A DNA stretch of 49,203 nucleotides from JAJDYQ01 sp942491945 (GTDB taxonomy: Bacteria; Pseudomonadota; Gammaproteobacteria; JAJDYQ01): positions 1-49,203 of the forward strand of contig CALODD010000039.1 of NCBI GenBank assembly GCA_942491945.1. The letters run 5' to 3'. Each line of letters begins with the position of its first letter. The stretch's first letter is position 1. This document shows, one piece after another, positions 40,959 to 49,203 of the stretch. The position numbers were made by a program, and so were the translations under genes. Under the pieces are notes generated by a model that was not told where the DNA came from, did not search any database, and saw only the letters and a list, made by a program, of their open reading frames with translations.

Positions 40959-41920
40959 GCTGTTTTCAATCTTTGATAGACACGTTCATCTAGCCAGTAG
41001 TCAGGCTTCATAAAATTGCCGGTACGGATAAAGCCAACATGACCGCCATGTGGGCTTAATTCCATTTCAACACAATCAGGTAGCTCTTCAGTCGTGGGTA
41101 TGGCAGTTGGAGTCATGAAAGGATCATCCTGAGCATGAATGATTAACGTTGAAGTTTTAATTGTTGGTATAAACTGACGTGAACTACATTTGGTGTAGTA
41201 ATCTTCTGCGCCTTTAAAACCATGTATTGGTGCAGTGACTTTATCGTCAAATTCAAACAGCGTTTCGATTTCATGTTTTTCTGGAACTCGTATCGATAGC
41301 TCCATCATCGATGCTTTTTCAAATAAGGTGCGTTGTAGGCTATTAAGCAGATGTCTTTGATAGATGCGTGCCGTGCCTTTCTCCAGTGTTTCTGCAGCTA
41401 TTGCCAGATCGAAGGGAACGGATATGGCAATAGCTGATGCAATACCGCTTAGGTCTCCGGATTCGCCAAGGTATTTCAATAACACATTACCGCCGAGTGA
41501 GACGCCGATAACGTGGATACGCTTATCGGGATAGCGTTGCTTGAGTAGCTGTAGAACATGTTGCAGATCACTCGTTTCGCCTGAGTGGTAGCGACGAGCA
41601 AGGCGGTTCGGTTCGCCTGAGCAGCCTCTAAAGTGCATGAAGACCGTGTGTTTACCAGCATTATGTGCGGCACGAATCAGTGGGCCGGGGTAGTGTGACT
41701 GTAGTGAGCCCTCCAGTCCGTGGAGTATTAAACACAGGTCACCTGATTGCTCCGGCATCCAGGCTAGATCTAGAAAATCACCATCGGGTAATTCAAGTCT
41801 TTCGGATGTCAGTGGCAAGTCGAGTCGTGCCCTGAATTGGCTGGGCCACAGTGTTTGCAGGTGGGGATTTTTGAGCCACCAGAGCGGGGTAAAGGATGAT
41901 AGCGACATAGAATTTATCAT
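40955..41920 (-). CDS. yheT: YheT-family alpha/beta hydrolase
   Basis: A 321-residue hydrolase. It has the family opening FTPLWWLKNPHLQTLWPSQF, the oxyanion-region LILHGLEGSLQSHYPG, FMHFRGCSGEPNRLARRYHS, the nucleophile elbow GVSLGGNVLLKYLGESG (Ser about 143), an acid residue in IIHAQDDPFMTP, and the catalytic histidine in LSPHGGHVGFIRTG. Natural substrates are probably small esters but are not defined. The ATG at 41908 (MSLSSFTPLW) is an alternative start. It is separated from the adhesin-export operon by about 300 bases. Confidence 0.9.
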   Translation of the reverse strand: MINSMSLSSFTPLWWLKNPHLQTLWPSQFRARLDLPLTSERLELPDGDFLDLAWMPEQSGDLCLILHGLEGSLQSHYPGPLIRAAHNAGKHTVFMHFRGCSGEPNRLARRYHSGETSDLQHVLQLLKQRYPDKRIHVIGVSLGGNVLLKYLGESGDLSGIASAIAISVPFDLAIAAETLEKGTARIYQRHLLNSLQRTLFEKASMMELSIRVPEKHEIETLFEFDDKVTAPIHGFKGAEDYYTKCSSRQFIPTIKTSTLIIHAQDDPFMTPTAIPTTEELPDCVEMELSPHGGHVGFIRTGNFMKPDYWLDERVYQRLKTA

Positions 41921-42219
41921 TTTTGCAGAAATTACATTTTAAGTTTACATTTGTTCACAAATTCACCATGATTAGACTAGTAAGTACAAAAAAATCTATG
42001 GGTGATGCACTATCATCCGCACCAAATATGAGTATATGTTTTGGCTATTTAGAAGATACATATGCACATATTTAGGTTTGAAATCGGGGGCTCCAAGTCT
42101 GAATTTAATGACAAGCAGTTTAATTGTTTGTCACGAATCTATTGGCACTAATTTTATTAGTTGCCGCTGACTTTTTTCCTTCAATAATAATTAATTTAAT
42201 GTATCTACGGTTTGTACTA
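41921..42219. promoter_or_regulatory. Upstream region of the adhesin-export operon
   Basis: An AT-rich non-coding stretch of about 300 bases between divergent genes. It holds an inverted repeat GACAAGCA (42110-42117)/TGTTTGTC (42125-42132) with one G-T pair and a 7-base centre, and a hairpin with arms GGTGATG and CAT..CACC near 42000-42025. No tRNA or recognised riboswitch is seen. These may be regulator sites for the transport operon. There is no further evidence. Confidence 0.35.
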
Positions 42220-44397
42220 ATGCTTAAATACTCGATCCTGTTCATTGCTGTTTCGCTGATCGCACCTTCGACTCAGGCCATAACACTAAATCAATATGTC
42301 GAGGACGTCATACTCAATAAGCCCCAAGTGATGCAACGCATTCATACTTATCGGCAAATTGTGGAAGACGAGAATATTGCAGCGAGAGGATGGCGACCAA
42401 AGGTCGATTTATCTTTTTCCACCGGGGCTTACTCGACTAAATCTCCAATTACTAACCTGGACCGTCAGAACTATGGTTCTTATCGATCAGATTTGATTGT
42501 GACGCAAAACCTTTTCAACGGCTACGATACAACAAATGCTGTTAAACAGGCGCAGGCTCGTATCCTGTCTGAGCTGAATAGAGTTTTTGATGAAGCAGAT
42601 AATGCAGCCCTTGAGGGCATTACTTATTATTTCGAGGTTTTAAAGCAACAACGAATTCTCGAATTGGCTGACATGAATGTTGAGGCCCATGAAAAGATCC
42701 TTGAGAAAATACATCAGCGGAATATTTCTGGTGTTGGCCGCAAGTCAGAAGAAGAACAGATCCGTGGTCGACTCGCTCAGGCACGAGCAGGCGTTATTGC
42801 GCAGAAAAATAATCTTGAGGATGCTCTAACCAGAATTCATTCAAGTCTTGGTCGTTATATTGCGTTGCAAGATTTTGAAAAGCCAGAAATACCCATTGTC
42901 CCAAGAGGCGATATCGATGCCTTACTGGATAGTGCATTCAATATTCATCCAGCGATGAAATCTGCAGCATTAAATATCAAGGCCGCAGAATTCGATTATG
43001 CGAGAGCAAAGAAAAATAATTACCCGCAGGTCGATGTGCAGCTGACAAAAACTGTGGGTGATGATATCAGTGGCTATAACGGCGAGACAGATGATCTGAG
43101 CGCGGCTATTAACCTTACGTATAACTTATATAATGGTGGCGCAGATAAAGCGGCTCGTCGCCAGAAATTAAGCGCTGTCTATGAGCATCGCGCTTACTCA
43201 GTCAGGGTAAAACGGCAGATTGTTGAAGTGCTGCGTTTGGCGTGGACAGCACAGCAGGCATTGCATAGCCAGTTTGAGCACCTTGATGACTATGCCCGAA
43301 GAATGGATAAAACCTTTCAATTGTATCTTGAAGAGTTTCAGGTTGGCCGTCGTGATTTACTGGATTTGCTTGATGCTGAAAGTGAGAGGAATACTGCGCA
43401 GGTTATTCGGGCCCGGGCTTATTATGACGGGCTAATATCGATATACCGAGTTTATGAAGGCGGAGGGCAGCTATTTAATGCGCTAGGTCTGGATGTTGTA
43501 TTGCAGGATGAACAACTGCGTATGGTTACGTTAGAGGTTAATGACATTGATCGCTTGCCATTTAGTTCTGATGAAGATACCGATGGTGAGGAAAATGCCT
43601 ACGATCATTGCGATTCAACGCCCAAAGGCACTAAAGTTAACGAATATGGCTGTGGCGTAGTATTAAATCCGGTCTTTGGAATCCTGGAAAAACAACAGAC
43701 TGATCGTCGGGTCGAAAATCTCAACTTTATCTACAAAACTAATAATTTAACGTCTGATTCGCTTCGCAGCGTGCAATTATTAATTAATGATCTCAAATCT
43801 ACGGCGCCAGATTCTCACATCCATATTTATGCCTACAGTGATAGCATCGGTTCTGCTGGGTATAACCTGAAACTGTCTCAGACTCGTGCAGATGCCATTA
43901 AAGACATACTTGTTAAGGCTGGATTTAAAGCTAGTTTAGTGACAGCTGTGGGTAAAGGTGAAAGTGATCCGGTAGCCGATAACAATACGGCAGAGGGACG
44001 TGCTAAAAACCGCCGTGTTGAGTTTATGATTATGCCCAAAGTAAATGTTTCAAATACTGTTATCAGTGAGAATCTGACGTTCGCCTATAAATCTGAAGAC
44101 TTAACAGATGAAGGCAAAAATAACTTGAACGAAGTATTGAAACAACTAAATGAATTTAGTCGAAATTCGCACATTAAAGTTAATGCCTATAGCGATAATA
44201 TTGGTTCGACTTCCTATAATTCTGAACTGTCTCAGCGCAGAGCAAATCGTGTAAAACAATATCTTGTTGAGGCTGGTTTTGACCGCAGCCAGATTAATGC
44301 GACTGGCATGGGTGAATTAAATCCAATAGCCGACAATGCAACAGAAGAAGGTCGCGCTAAAAACCGACGTGTTGAGTTTTTGGTAATGGATATATGA
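42220..44397 (+). CDS. TolC-family channel fused to two OmpA-type peptidoglycan-binding domains (AggA-like)
   Basis: A 725-residue outer-membrane protein. ATG 42220 gives a clean signal peptide MLKYSILFIAVSLIAPSTQA; ATG 42199 or TTG 42124 would lengthen it. The TolC domain covers about 21-440 (ITLNQYVEDVILNKPQVMQR, YRSDLIVTQNLFNGYDTTNA, LSAAINLTYNLYNGGADKAA, EFQVGRRDLLDLLDAESERN). A short calcium-binding-like linker DEDTDGEENAYDHCDSTPKG (about 452-471) follows. Two OmpA C-terminal domains (about 490-605 and 608-725) each keep the DAP-binding Asp and Arg (AYSDSIGS...LSQTRA and AYSDNIGS...LSQRRA). AggA-type T1SS channels usually carry one such domain. It starts the operon with the LapB- and LapC-like genes. 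Confidence 0.87.
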   Translation: MLKYSILFIAVSLIAPSTQAITLNQYVEDVILNKPQVMQRIHTYRQIVEDENIAARGWRPKVDLSFSTGAYSTKSPITNLDRQNYGSYRSDLIVTQNLFNGYDTTNAVKQAQARILSELNRVFDEADNAALEGITYYFEVLKQQRILELADMNVEAHEKILEKIHQRNISGVGRKSEEEQIRGRLAQARAGVIAQKNNLEDALTRIHSSLGRYIALQDFEKPEIPIVPRGDIDALLDSAFNIHPAMKSAALNIKAAEFDYARAKKNNYPQVDVQLTKTVGDDISGYNGETDDLSAAINLTYNLYNGGADKAARRQKLSAVYEHRAYSVRVKRQIVEVLRLAWTAQQALHSQFEHLDDYARRMDKTFQLYLEEFQVGRRDLLDLLDAESERNTAQVIRARAYYDGLISIYRVYEGGGQLFNALGLDVVLQDEQLRMVTLEVNDIDRLPFSSDEDTDGEENAYDHCDSTPKGTKVNEYGCGVVLNPVFGILEKQQTDRRVENLNFIYKTNNLTSDSLRSVQLLINDLKSTAPDSHIHIYAYSDSIGSAGYNLKLSQTRADAIKDILVKAGFKASLVTAVGKGESDPVADNNTAEGRAKNRRVEFMIMPKVNVSNTVISENLTFAYKSEDLTDEGKNNLNEVLKQLNEFSRNSHIKVNAYSDNIGSTSYNSELSQRRANRVKQYLVEAGFDRSQINATGMGELNPIADNATEEGRAKNRRVEFLVMDI

Positions 44398-44428
44398 GTG
44401 ATGTTTCATACTCTATCCGTTTGATTGG

Positions 44429-46579
44429 ATGAATACTGATACTGAAGATGCGCGTCAATGGGATCCGCTTCTAAAATGTGTCGCACGATTTACTGAATTA
44501 TATTCATCACCGGTTCCTATTCAGTCGCTTGTGGCTGGACTGCCAGTGAAGCCAGGGGCTGCAGGTCCAGAACTTTTCTCCGTTGATAACTCAAAAGGGC
44601 TCTTTTCGCGCGTAGCGAAACGTGCGGGCTTTCGTTCTCGTTTGATTCAGCGCGAGATTGCTGATCTATCAAACTTATTGTTGCCGTGTATCCTGGTGTT
44701 AAAAGATGGCAATGCATGCATTCTTGAAAAGGTAGATGCGGATGAAGGTATTGCCAAAGTTATATACCCCGAAATAGAACAGGCCGAAGACTGGGTCTCC
44801 TTAGATGAGCTGGCTACAGAGTACCTGGGCTATGCCTTCCTGTTGAAAAAACGATATCACTACCAAAGCCGTCAGCAGCATATTGCTGCTGATGCACATC
44901 ATCATTGGTTCTGGGGGACTCTAGGCAGGGCTAAAGCCATTTTTCTGAATGTCATAGTGGCATCAATCGTGATCAACTTATTCATTTTGGCAACACCGAT
45001 ATTTACCATGAATGTGTATGATCGAGTTGTACCGAATGATGCCATTGAAACGCTCTGGGTATTGGCAGTAGGCGTATTAATTGTTTATATGGTTGATCTG
45101 GTATTACGTTTTTTACGCACTTACTTGCTGGAAATCGCGGGTAAGAAATCCGATGTCATTATGTCCTCAATCTTATATGAGCAGGTGATGGGGTTGCGGA
45201 TGGATGTTTGGCCGAAGAGTGTTGGTGTGATGGCCAATACTCTTCGTGAGTTTGAGTCTATCCGTAGTTTTTTTACATCGGCAACGCTGGTTTCTCTGGT
45301 GGATATACCGTTCGTTGTCATCTTCCTGATCGCGATTGCTTATATTTCTGGGCCAGCCGTTCTGGTGCCGATAGTAAGTATTGCTATTTTGCTGATCTAT
45401 AGCGCTTTCTTAATCAAACCATTACGTGAAAGCATTGAGAGTACCTATCAGGCATCTGCAGCAAAACATGCTTTATTGGTGGAGAATTTACATTCTATTC
45501 ACGCCGTGAAGACAATGGGGGTATCGCATCATTCTCAGTGGGAATGGGAGGAAGCGACAGGAGATATAGCTACCAAGTCTTTACGGTCTCGCATGTTATC
45601 TGGCTCTATAACGATCTTTACCCAGTTTCTAATGCAGTTGAGTACAGTCGGTTTGTTAATAGTAGGTGTATATCAGGTGCAGGCTCTGGAATTAACATTG
45701 GGTGGATTGATAGCGATTGTTATTCTTTCCTCGCGCGCCGTAGCACCAATTGCCCAGGTGGCATCGCTCGTTGCCAATTATCAACAGACAAAAACGGCCT
45801 ACTTACAGCTTGACGAGATTATGCGCCAGCCCGTCGAACGACCTGAGGAAAAGCGCTATGTGAAAGTGGGTCAGTTCAAAGGTGAATTCCGACTGGATAA
45901 CGTTGATTTCACCTACAGCGGTAATGAATGGAGTACGTTAAAGGGCGTGTCGTTACACATTAAGCCGGGTGAGCGGATCGGTGTTGTCGGTAAGATTGGT
46001 TCAGGTAAATCGACATTGGCCAATATGCTGATTGGTTTATATCGTCCAGATTCAGGCGCCATCTTAATTGATGATATTGATCAGCAGCAGATCGACCCTG
46101 CTGAACTACGTCGAAATATTGCTTATCTTTCTCAGGAGGCTGGATTATTTAGGGGCACTGTCAGAGACAACATCCTCTACAAGGATCCGCATAGTCATGA
46201 TGAAGTGATGCTGAACGCTTCCAGGCTTGGAGGTGTTGATTTATTTATAAACCGTTCTCCTCATGGCTTTGATACAGCAGTAGGAGAGCAAGGTGCCGGT
46301 TTATCTGGGGGACAGCGACAATCGGTGGCGCTTGCTCGAACGCTCTTATTAGAAAGCCCTGTTGTTGTGCTTGATGAGCCAACCAGCTTGATGGATAACA
46401 CAACCGAAAGTCAGGTCAGGCAAAGGCTTCTGGAATATACAAAAGATCGTACGCTAATTCTTATAACTCATAAATCCGAGATGCTGGAGCTGGTTGATCG
46501 CTTACTCGTAGTTGATGATGGTCGTATCGTGCTGGATGGTCCTAAGGATCAGGTTATCCAGAAGTTGCGGGAGAATTAA
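44429..46579 (+). CDS. lapB: LapB-like type I secretion ABC transporter/permease
   Basis: A 716-residue ABC exporter. Residues 1-140 form a C39-peptidase-like domain (DPLLKCVARFTELYSSPVPI, LILPCILVLKDGNACIL-like text) without a convincing Cys/His catalytic pair, as in exporters of large RTX adhesins. Six membrane helices (about 165-440) include IFTMNVYDRVVPNDAIETLW. The ATPase domain has Walker A VVGKIGSGKSTLANMLIGLY (about 519-538), signature GAGLSGGQRQSVALARTLLL (about 623-642) and Walker B VVVLDEPTSLMDNTTE. It should energise export of the adhesin encoded at 48155. Confidence 0.92.
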   Translation: MNTDTEDARQWDPLLKCVARFTELYSSPVPIQSLVAGLPVKPGAAGPELFSVDNSKGLFSRVAKRAGFRSRLIQREIADLSNLLLPCILVLKDGNACILEKVDADEGIAKVIYPEIEQAEDWVSLDELATEYLGYAFLLKKRYHYQSRQQHIAADAHHHWFWGTLGRAKAIFLNVIVASIVINLFILATPIFTMNVYDRVVPNDAIETLWVLAVGVLIVYMVDLVLRFLRTYLLEIAGKKSDVIMSSILYEQVMGLRMDVWPKSVGVMANTLREFESIRSFFTSATLVSLVDIPFVVIFLIAIAYISGPAVLVPIVSIAILLIYSAFLIKPLRESIESTYQASAAKHALLVENLHSIHAVKTMGVSHHSQWEWEEATGDIATKSLRSRMLSGSITIFTQFLMQLSTVGLLIVGVYQVQALELTLGGLIAIVILSSRAVAPIAQVASLVANYQQTKTAYLQLDEIMRQPVERPEEKRYVKVGQFKGEFRLDNVDFTYSGNEWSTLKGVSLHIKPGERIGVVGKIGSGKSTLANMLIGLYRPDSGAILIDDIDQQQIDPAELRRNIAYLSQEAGLFRGTVRDNILYKDPHSHDEVMLNASRLGGVDLFINRSPHGFDTAVGEQGAGLSGGQRQSVALARTLLLESPVVVLDEPTSLMDNTTESQVRQRLLEYTKDRTLILITHKSEMLELVDRLLVVDDGRIVLDGPKDQVIQKLREN

Positions 46580-46580
46580 A

Positions 46581-47981
46581 TTGGCTATTGGTTCCGGATT
46601 CCGCACACTCAAACGCATTCTCTCGCAGATGAACCAGCCATCACAGTCTTCTGAGGATAGCGGAAACTATAGCGATAGAGATCTGGCGTACATGCAAAGC
46701 CTGTCCGCCGCAGTTACTCAGCACGCTCCTATCTTTACCTTCTGGATTATCGGATCAATTCTTTCTGTCTTGCTATTGCTTTATATCTGGATGGCCTGGG
46801 CCGAGCTGGATATTATTGTTAAGGCAAACGGCAAAGTTATTCCATCCAGTCAGTTACAACGAATACAGAGCCTTGAAGGTGGCGTTGTTTCCGAAATCCT
46901 GGTTAAAGAGGGCGATGAGGTAAAGGTCGGTCAGCCTCTCATGAAGATCAGTGATATTCCCTTCCTGAGTTCATATGAAGAAAACAGCATTAAACACCTG
47001 GAGCTGAGAGCTCGTATTGTACGACTAAATGCGGAGGCTAATGATATTGAGTTTGGTCTCGATGAGACCGTCCAGGAAAAAATGCCTGACCTGCTGGAAT
47101 CAGAAAAGCGCCTATATTTGAGTAACAAAGCACAGCTGGACCAGGAGATTAGAATTCTTGATGAGCAGGTTAAACAAGCTGAAAATCAGTTGCTGGAGTC
47201 TGAGTCACTTGAAAAACAGTTCAGGAAAAGTCTTGCGTTGTTGCGCAAAGAACTGCGCATAAAAAAGCCTCTGGTTGATAGGCAGGTATTAAGTGAAGTC
47301 GAATACATTCAGCTTCAGGTTAAAGAAGCTGAAACAGAAGGTGAACTGGAATCAGTCAAAGTCTCACTGCCGCGGATACGGTCACAATTGGTGGAGGTTG
47401 AGCGTAAGCTAGAGCATACGACACTGGAGTTCCGTAACCGTGCTCGCAAAGAATTAAATGAAGTGGTAGCCGAGGTTTCCAGGATCAATGAAGCGCAAAC
47501 TGCTTTGGCAGATCGAGTGGCAAGAACAACTTTGCGTTCATCTACGAATGGGACCATCAAACGTATTCTGGTTAGTACCATTGGCGGCGTTATCAAATCT
47601 GGCAATGATGTTATCGAAGTGGTTCCTCAAGAAGACTCATTGCTGGTGGAAGCACAAATCCGGCCAGCTGATATAGGTAATGTGGAAATCGGTCAACCAA
47701 CGCGTATTAAATTCACAGCTTATGATTTTGCTATCTACGGCAGTGTGAAAGGTACAGTTAAATACCTCGGTGCAGATACGATTACAAACGAAGATGGAAT
47801 TAGTTTTTATATCGCTAGGGTCGAACCAGAGAAATCGTACCTGGGTGATGAATCTCACCAGCGATTTATCAAGGTTGGAATGACTTCTGAGGTCGACATT
47901 ATCACCGGAAAGAAGACGATTCTTGATCACCTCCTGAAGCCGTTTAACCGAGCTTTAGATTCGGCTCTCAGAGAAGGGTAG
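46581..47981 (+). CDS. lapC: LapC-like HlyD-family type I secretion adaptor
   Basis: A 466-residue periplasmic adaptor. I chose TTG 46581, two bases after the lapB-like stop, because GGGAG lies seven bases upstream; ATG 46629 is the alternative. One membrane helix (about 55-76, FWIIGSILSVLLLLYIWMAW) is followed by the barrel-sandwich half IVKANGKVIPSSQLQRIQSL and GGVVSEILVKEGDEVKVGQP (about 84-123), long coiled coils (about 140-320), the second lipoyl half LRSSTNGTIKRILVSTIGGV (about 324-343), and a C-terminal beta barrel ending DIITGKKTILDHLLKPFNRA. It bridges the ABC exporter to the TolC-OmpA channel. Confidence 0.92.
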   Translation: MAIGSGFRTLKRILSQMNQPSQSSEDSGNYSDRDLAYMQSLSAAVTQHAPIFTFWIIGSILSVLLLLYIWMAWAELDIIVKANGKVIPSSQLQRIQSLEGGVVSEILVKEGDEVKVGQPLMKISDIPFLSSYEENSIKHLELRARIVRLNAEANDIEFGLDETVQEKMPDLLESEKRLYLSNKAQLDQEIRILDEQVKQAENQLLESESLEKQFRKSLALLRKELRIKKPLVDRQVLSEVEYIQLQVKEAETEGELESVKVSLPRIRSQLVEVERKLEHTTLEFRNRARKELNEVVAEVSRINEAQTALADRVARTTLRSSTNGTIKRILVSTIGGVIKSGNDVIEVVPQEDSLLVEAQIRPADIGNVEIGQPTRIKFTAYDFAIYGSVKGTVKYLGADTITNEDGISFYIARVEPEKSYLGDESHQRFIKVGMTSEVDIITGKKTILDHLLKPFNRALDSALREG

Positions 47982-48085
47982 TACTTTTATCATTTATTGG
48001 GTGGTGAATGTAAAATTATGTCAAAACTAGCAGTTTTATTCCATTTTCATATAGGAGCTAGTGATAATATTATAGTATTTAAATT

Positions 48086-48146
48086 ACCCCTACTGTTAGC
48101 ATGTGTAAGTTAGGTGGTTATTGTATGGTTTATTTTAGTTAGGGGT
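48086..48146 (+). promoter_or_regulatory. Possible stem hiding the adhesin ribosome site
   Basis: ACCCCTA (48086-48092) is complementary to TAGGGGT (48140-48146), and the right arm contains the AGGGG ribosome site nine bases before the adhesin ATG. The loop is 47 bases. It may be chance, but it would allow translational control of the adhesin. Confidence 0.3.
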
Positions 48147-48154
48147 GTGTCGAA

Positions 48155-49203
48155 ATGGCTGGCCAAATCGTAGGGCATTTACTCGAAGCCGATGGCGTTG
48201 TTCAGGTTAGAACAGCCGATGGCATTATCAAAGTTCTAAACGCTGGAGATGCGTTGCACGCGGGCGATATCATCATGACTTCTACGGGAAGCGATGTCAT
48301 TGTCAGTTTCCTTGATGGACGACAGCTTCAGCTCGATGGTGGCTCCGAAACTTTGATTGACCAGAGTTTAGTTAACTTCGATGCCTTCTCCACGAATAAT
48401 CCACAATCAAATACGCCAGGCGATAATGCTCCCTCACCTGGTGGTCCCACGGGTGGTAATGATCAATCATCAGGCCAGCAGAATCAGCAATCGAATCGTC
48501 GACCTAATCAGCCCCAAAACCAGCAATCAAATCAGTCAGGTGAAAACCAGGACACAAACTCCAATTCTCAATCCAATAATGATGACTTAGAGCGAGATAA
48601 CTCCGTAGGTGGCGTTGATACGCGTGATACCGAAGGGGACGGTACAGAGACTAGTAACGTAGATACCCGTGGTACAGATTCATTTGAACGGGATGGAGAT
48701 GGCACCAATGTCGATACGCGTGGTACCGATACATTTGAACGGGAAGGCGACGGCACCAATGTCGATACTCGAAGTGGGGACACTTTTGAGAGAGAAGGCG
48801 ATGGCACTAATGTCGATACGCGCGGTACCGGTACCTTCCAAAGAGAAGGTGATGGCTCCAATGTAGATACGCGCGGCACAGATACTTTCGAACGCGATGG
48901 TGGTGATGGCGATGTCGATACCCGTGGTACCAGTACCTTCGAAAGAGATGGTGGAGATGGCAATGTCGATACCCGTGGTACATCCACGTTTGATACTAAT
49001 TCAGGAGTGGATACTCCAAACGATGGTGGTGTTGATACCCGTGATAGTGGTTTCGGGGGTGAGTCAGGTGGAACTACAACGCCACCGGTTATTCCGCCAG
49101 CTGTAATACCGCCGGGTACACCGACGACATTTAACATAAATGATGTATCTGTCAGTGAAGGTGGCGTTATTACATTCACCGTCACTCGTTCCGGTGATTA
49201 CGC
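48155..49203 (+). CDS. Large LapA-like surface adhesin, N-terminal part (runs off the window)
   Basis: An open frame from ATG 48155 (AGGGG upstream) with 349 complete codons and no stop. Residues 1-70 match the retention module of LapA-type adhesins: MAGQIVGHLLEADGVVQVRT, VLNAGDALHAGDIIMTSTGS, VIVSFLDGRQLQLDGGSETL. This module plugs the TolC channel and holds the protein at the surface. Residues about 78-155 are Asn/Gln/Ser-rich. From 168 a 17-residue repeat NVDTRGTDTFEREGDGT occurs about seven times, then a Thr/Pro linker, then the start of a Calx-beta-like domain (FNINDVSVSEGGVITFTVTR, from about 325). No double-alanine LapG cleavage motif is visible in these 349 residues. The preceding three genes are its probable export system. 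Confidence 0.88.
   Translation, partial: MAGQIVGHLLEADGVVQVRTADGIIKVLNAGDALHAGDIIMTSTGSDVIVSFLDGRQLQLDGGSETLIDQSLVNFDAFSTNNPQSNTPGDNAPSPGGPTGGNDQSSGQQNQQSNRRPNQPQNQQSNQSGENQDTNSNSQSNNDDLERDNSVGGVDTRDTEGDGTETSNVDTRGTDSFERDGDGTNVDTRGTDTFEREGDGTNVDTRSGDTFEREGDGTNVDTRGTGTFQREGDGSNVDTRGTDTFERDGGDGDVDTRGTSTFERDGGDGNVDTRGTSTFDTNSGVDTPNDGGVDTRDSGFGGESGGTTTPPVIPPAVIPPGTPTTFNINDVSVSEGGVITFTVTRSGDY
48656..49009 (+). repeat. 51-bp tandem repeats in the adhesin gene
   Basis: Units start at 48656, 48707, 48758, 48809, 48860, 48911 and 48962, an exact 51-base period with no insertions. Each encodes a version of NVDTRGTDTFEREGDGT. The seventh is degenerate after its first ten residues. Silent third-base differences (GTA/GTC, CGC/CGT) show the units are not freshly copied. 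A degenerate VDTR copy precedes the array at about 48611. Confidence 0.9.

Noticed and set aside
48568..49185. Long open frame on the minus strand opposite the adhesin repeats (205 codons)
   Set aside because: It is the reverse reading of the 51-base repeat; its Ser/Pro/Val repeats mirror the coding strand, and the plus frame has a ribosome site, retention module and operon context.

Overview
The window is a join of two unrelated DNAs. Bases 1 to about 1872 are strongly GC-rich and hold pieces of four genes from an unidentified high-GC bacterium. Three of these are interrupted by frame changes or an internal stop. The rest, about 1873 to 49203, is moderate-GC and almost fully coding. It has the gene content and order of a gammaproteobacterium: purM next to a DUF2066 gene and hda, ilvI-ilvH-ilvC-psd-pssA-leuA, fimV, prfC, a Lap-type type I secretion system. 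The species cannot be fixed from sequence alone. A TtrS/TtrR-like pair, an exported DsrE-like protein, many thioredoxin-fold proteins and an ArsR protein with the two cysteines of persulfide sensors suggest a sulfur-oxidising or sulfur-responsive lifestyle (inference). No rRNA, tRNA, CRISPR or insertion sequence was seen.

Layout. 1-1872: high-GC segment (PatB/MalY-like aminotransferase fragment, broken hypothetical, broken STAS-like gene, DUF4404). 1873-4295: purM cut at the join, DUF2066 exported protein, a palindromic repeat, hda. 4469-9276: exported LolA-like protein, hybrid substrate-binding sensor kinase and FixJ-type regulator, DsrE-like protein with a candidate operator. 9279-10669: wrbA and a DUF1223 protein, divergent. 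10744-17340: a tightly packed seven-gene run (BrkB/YihY membrane protein, two thioredoxin-fold proteins, TolC-family channel, HlyD-like adaptor, acylphosphatase, GspE/PilB ATPase). 17342-21997 (minus): sensor kinase, REC-PAS protein, ArsR, Dsb-like protein, class II aldolase, probably one operon. 22166-24319 (minus): proS and a MIF-like tautomerase. 24394-31301: branched-chain amino-acid synthesis (ilvIHC, leuA) enclosing psd and pssA. Both ilvI and leuA have leader regions that look regulatory. 31305-32515: family-4 uracil-DNA glycosylase and rimI. 32505-37125 (minus): fimV followed by a response regulator and a kinase. 37318-41920: prfC, trxC, a lipoprotein, arsC-like, DUF924, and yheT on the opposite strand. 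42220-49203: TolC with two OmpA domains, LapB-like ABC ATPase, LapC-like adaptor, and the N-terminal part of a large repeat adhesin that runs off the window.

The most interesting non-genic signals are these. (i) A 123-135 bp palindromic repeat is present in two copies whose arms show compensatory base changes. (ii) A leucine-codon-rich leader peptide upstream of leuA is followed by alternating complementary segments ending on the leuA ribosome site. (iii) A terminator lies in the ilvI leader. (iv) A 7-bp-arm palindrome with a third half-site 21 bases away lies upstream of the DsrE-like gene. Coordinates of motifs were read by eye; family assignments rest on recognised motifs, not on database searches.
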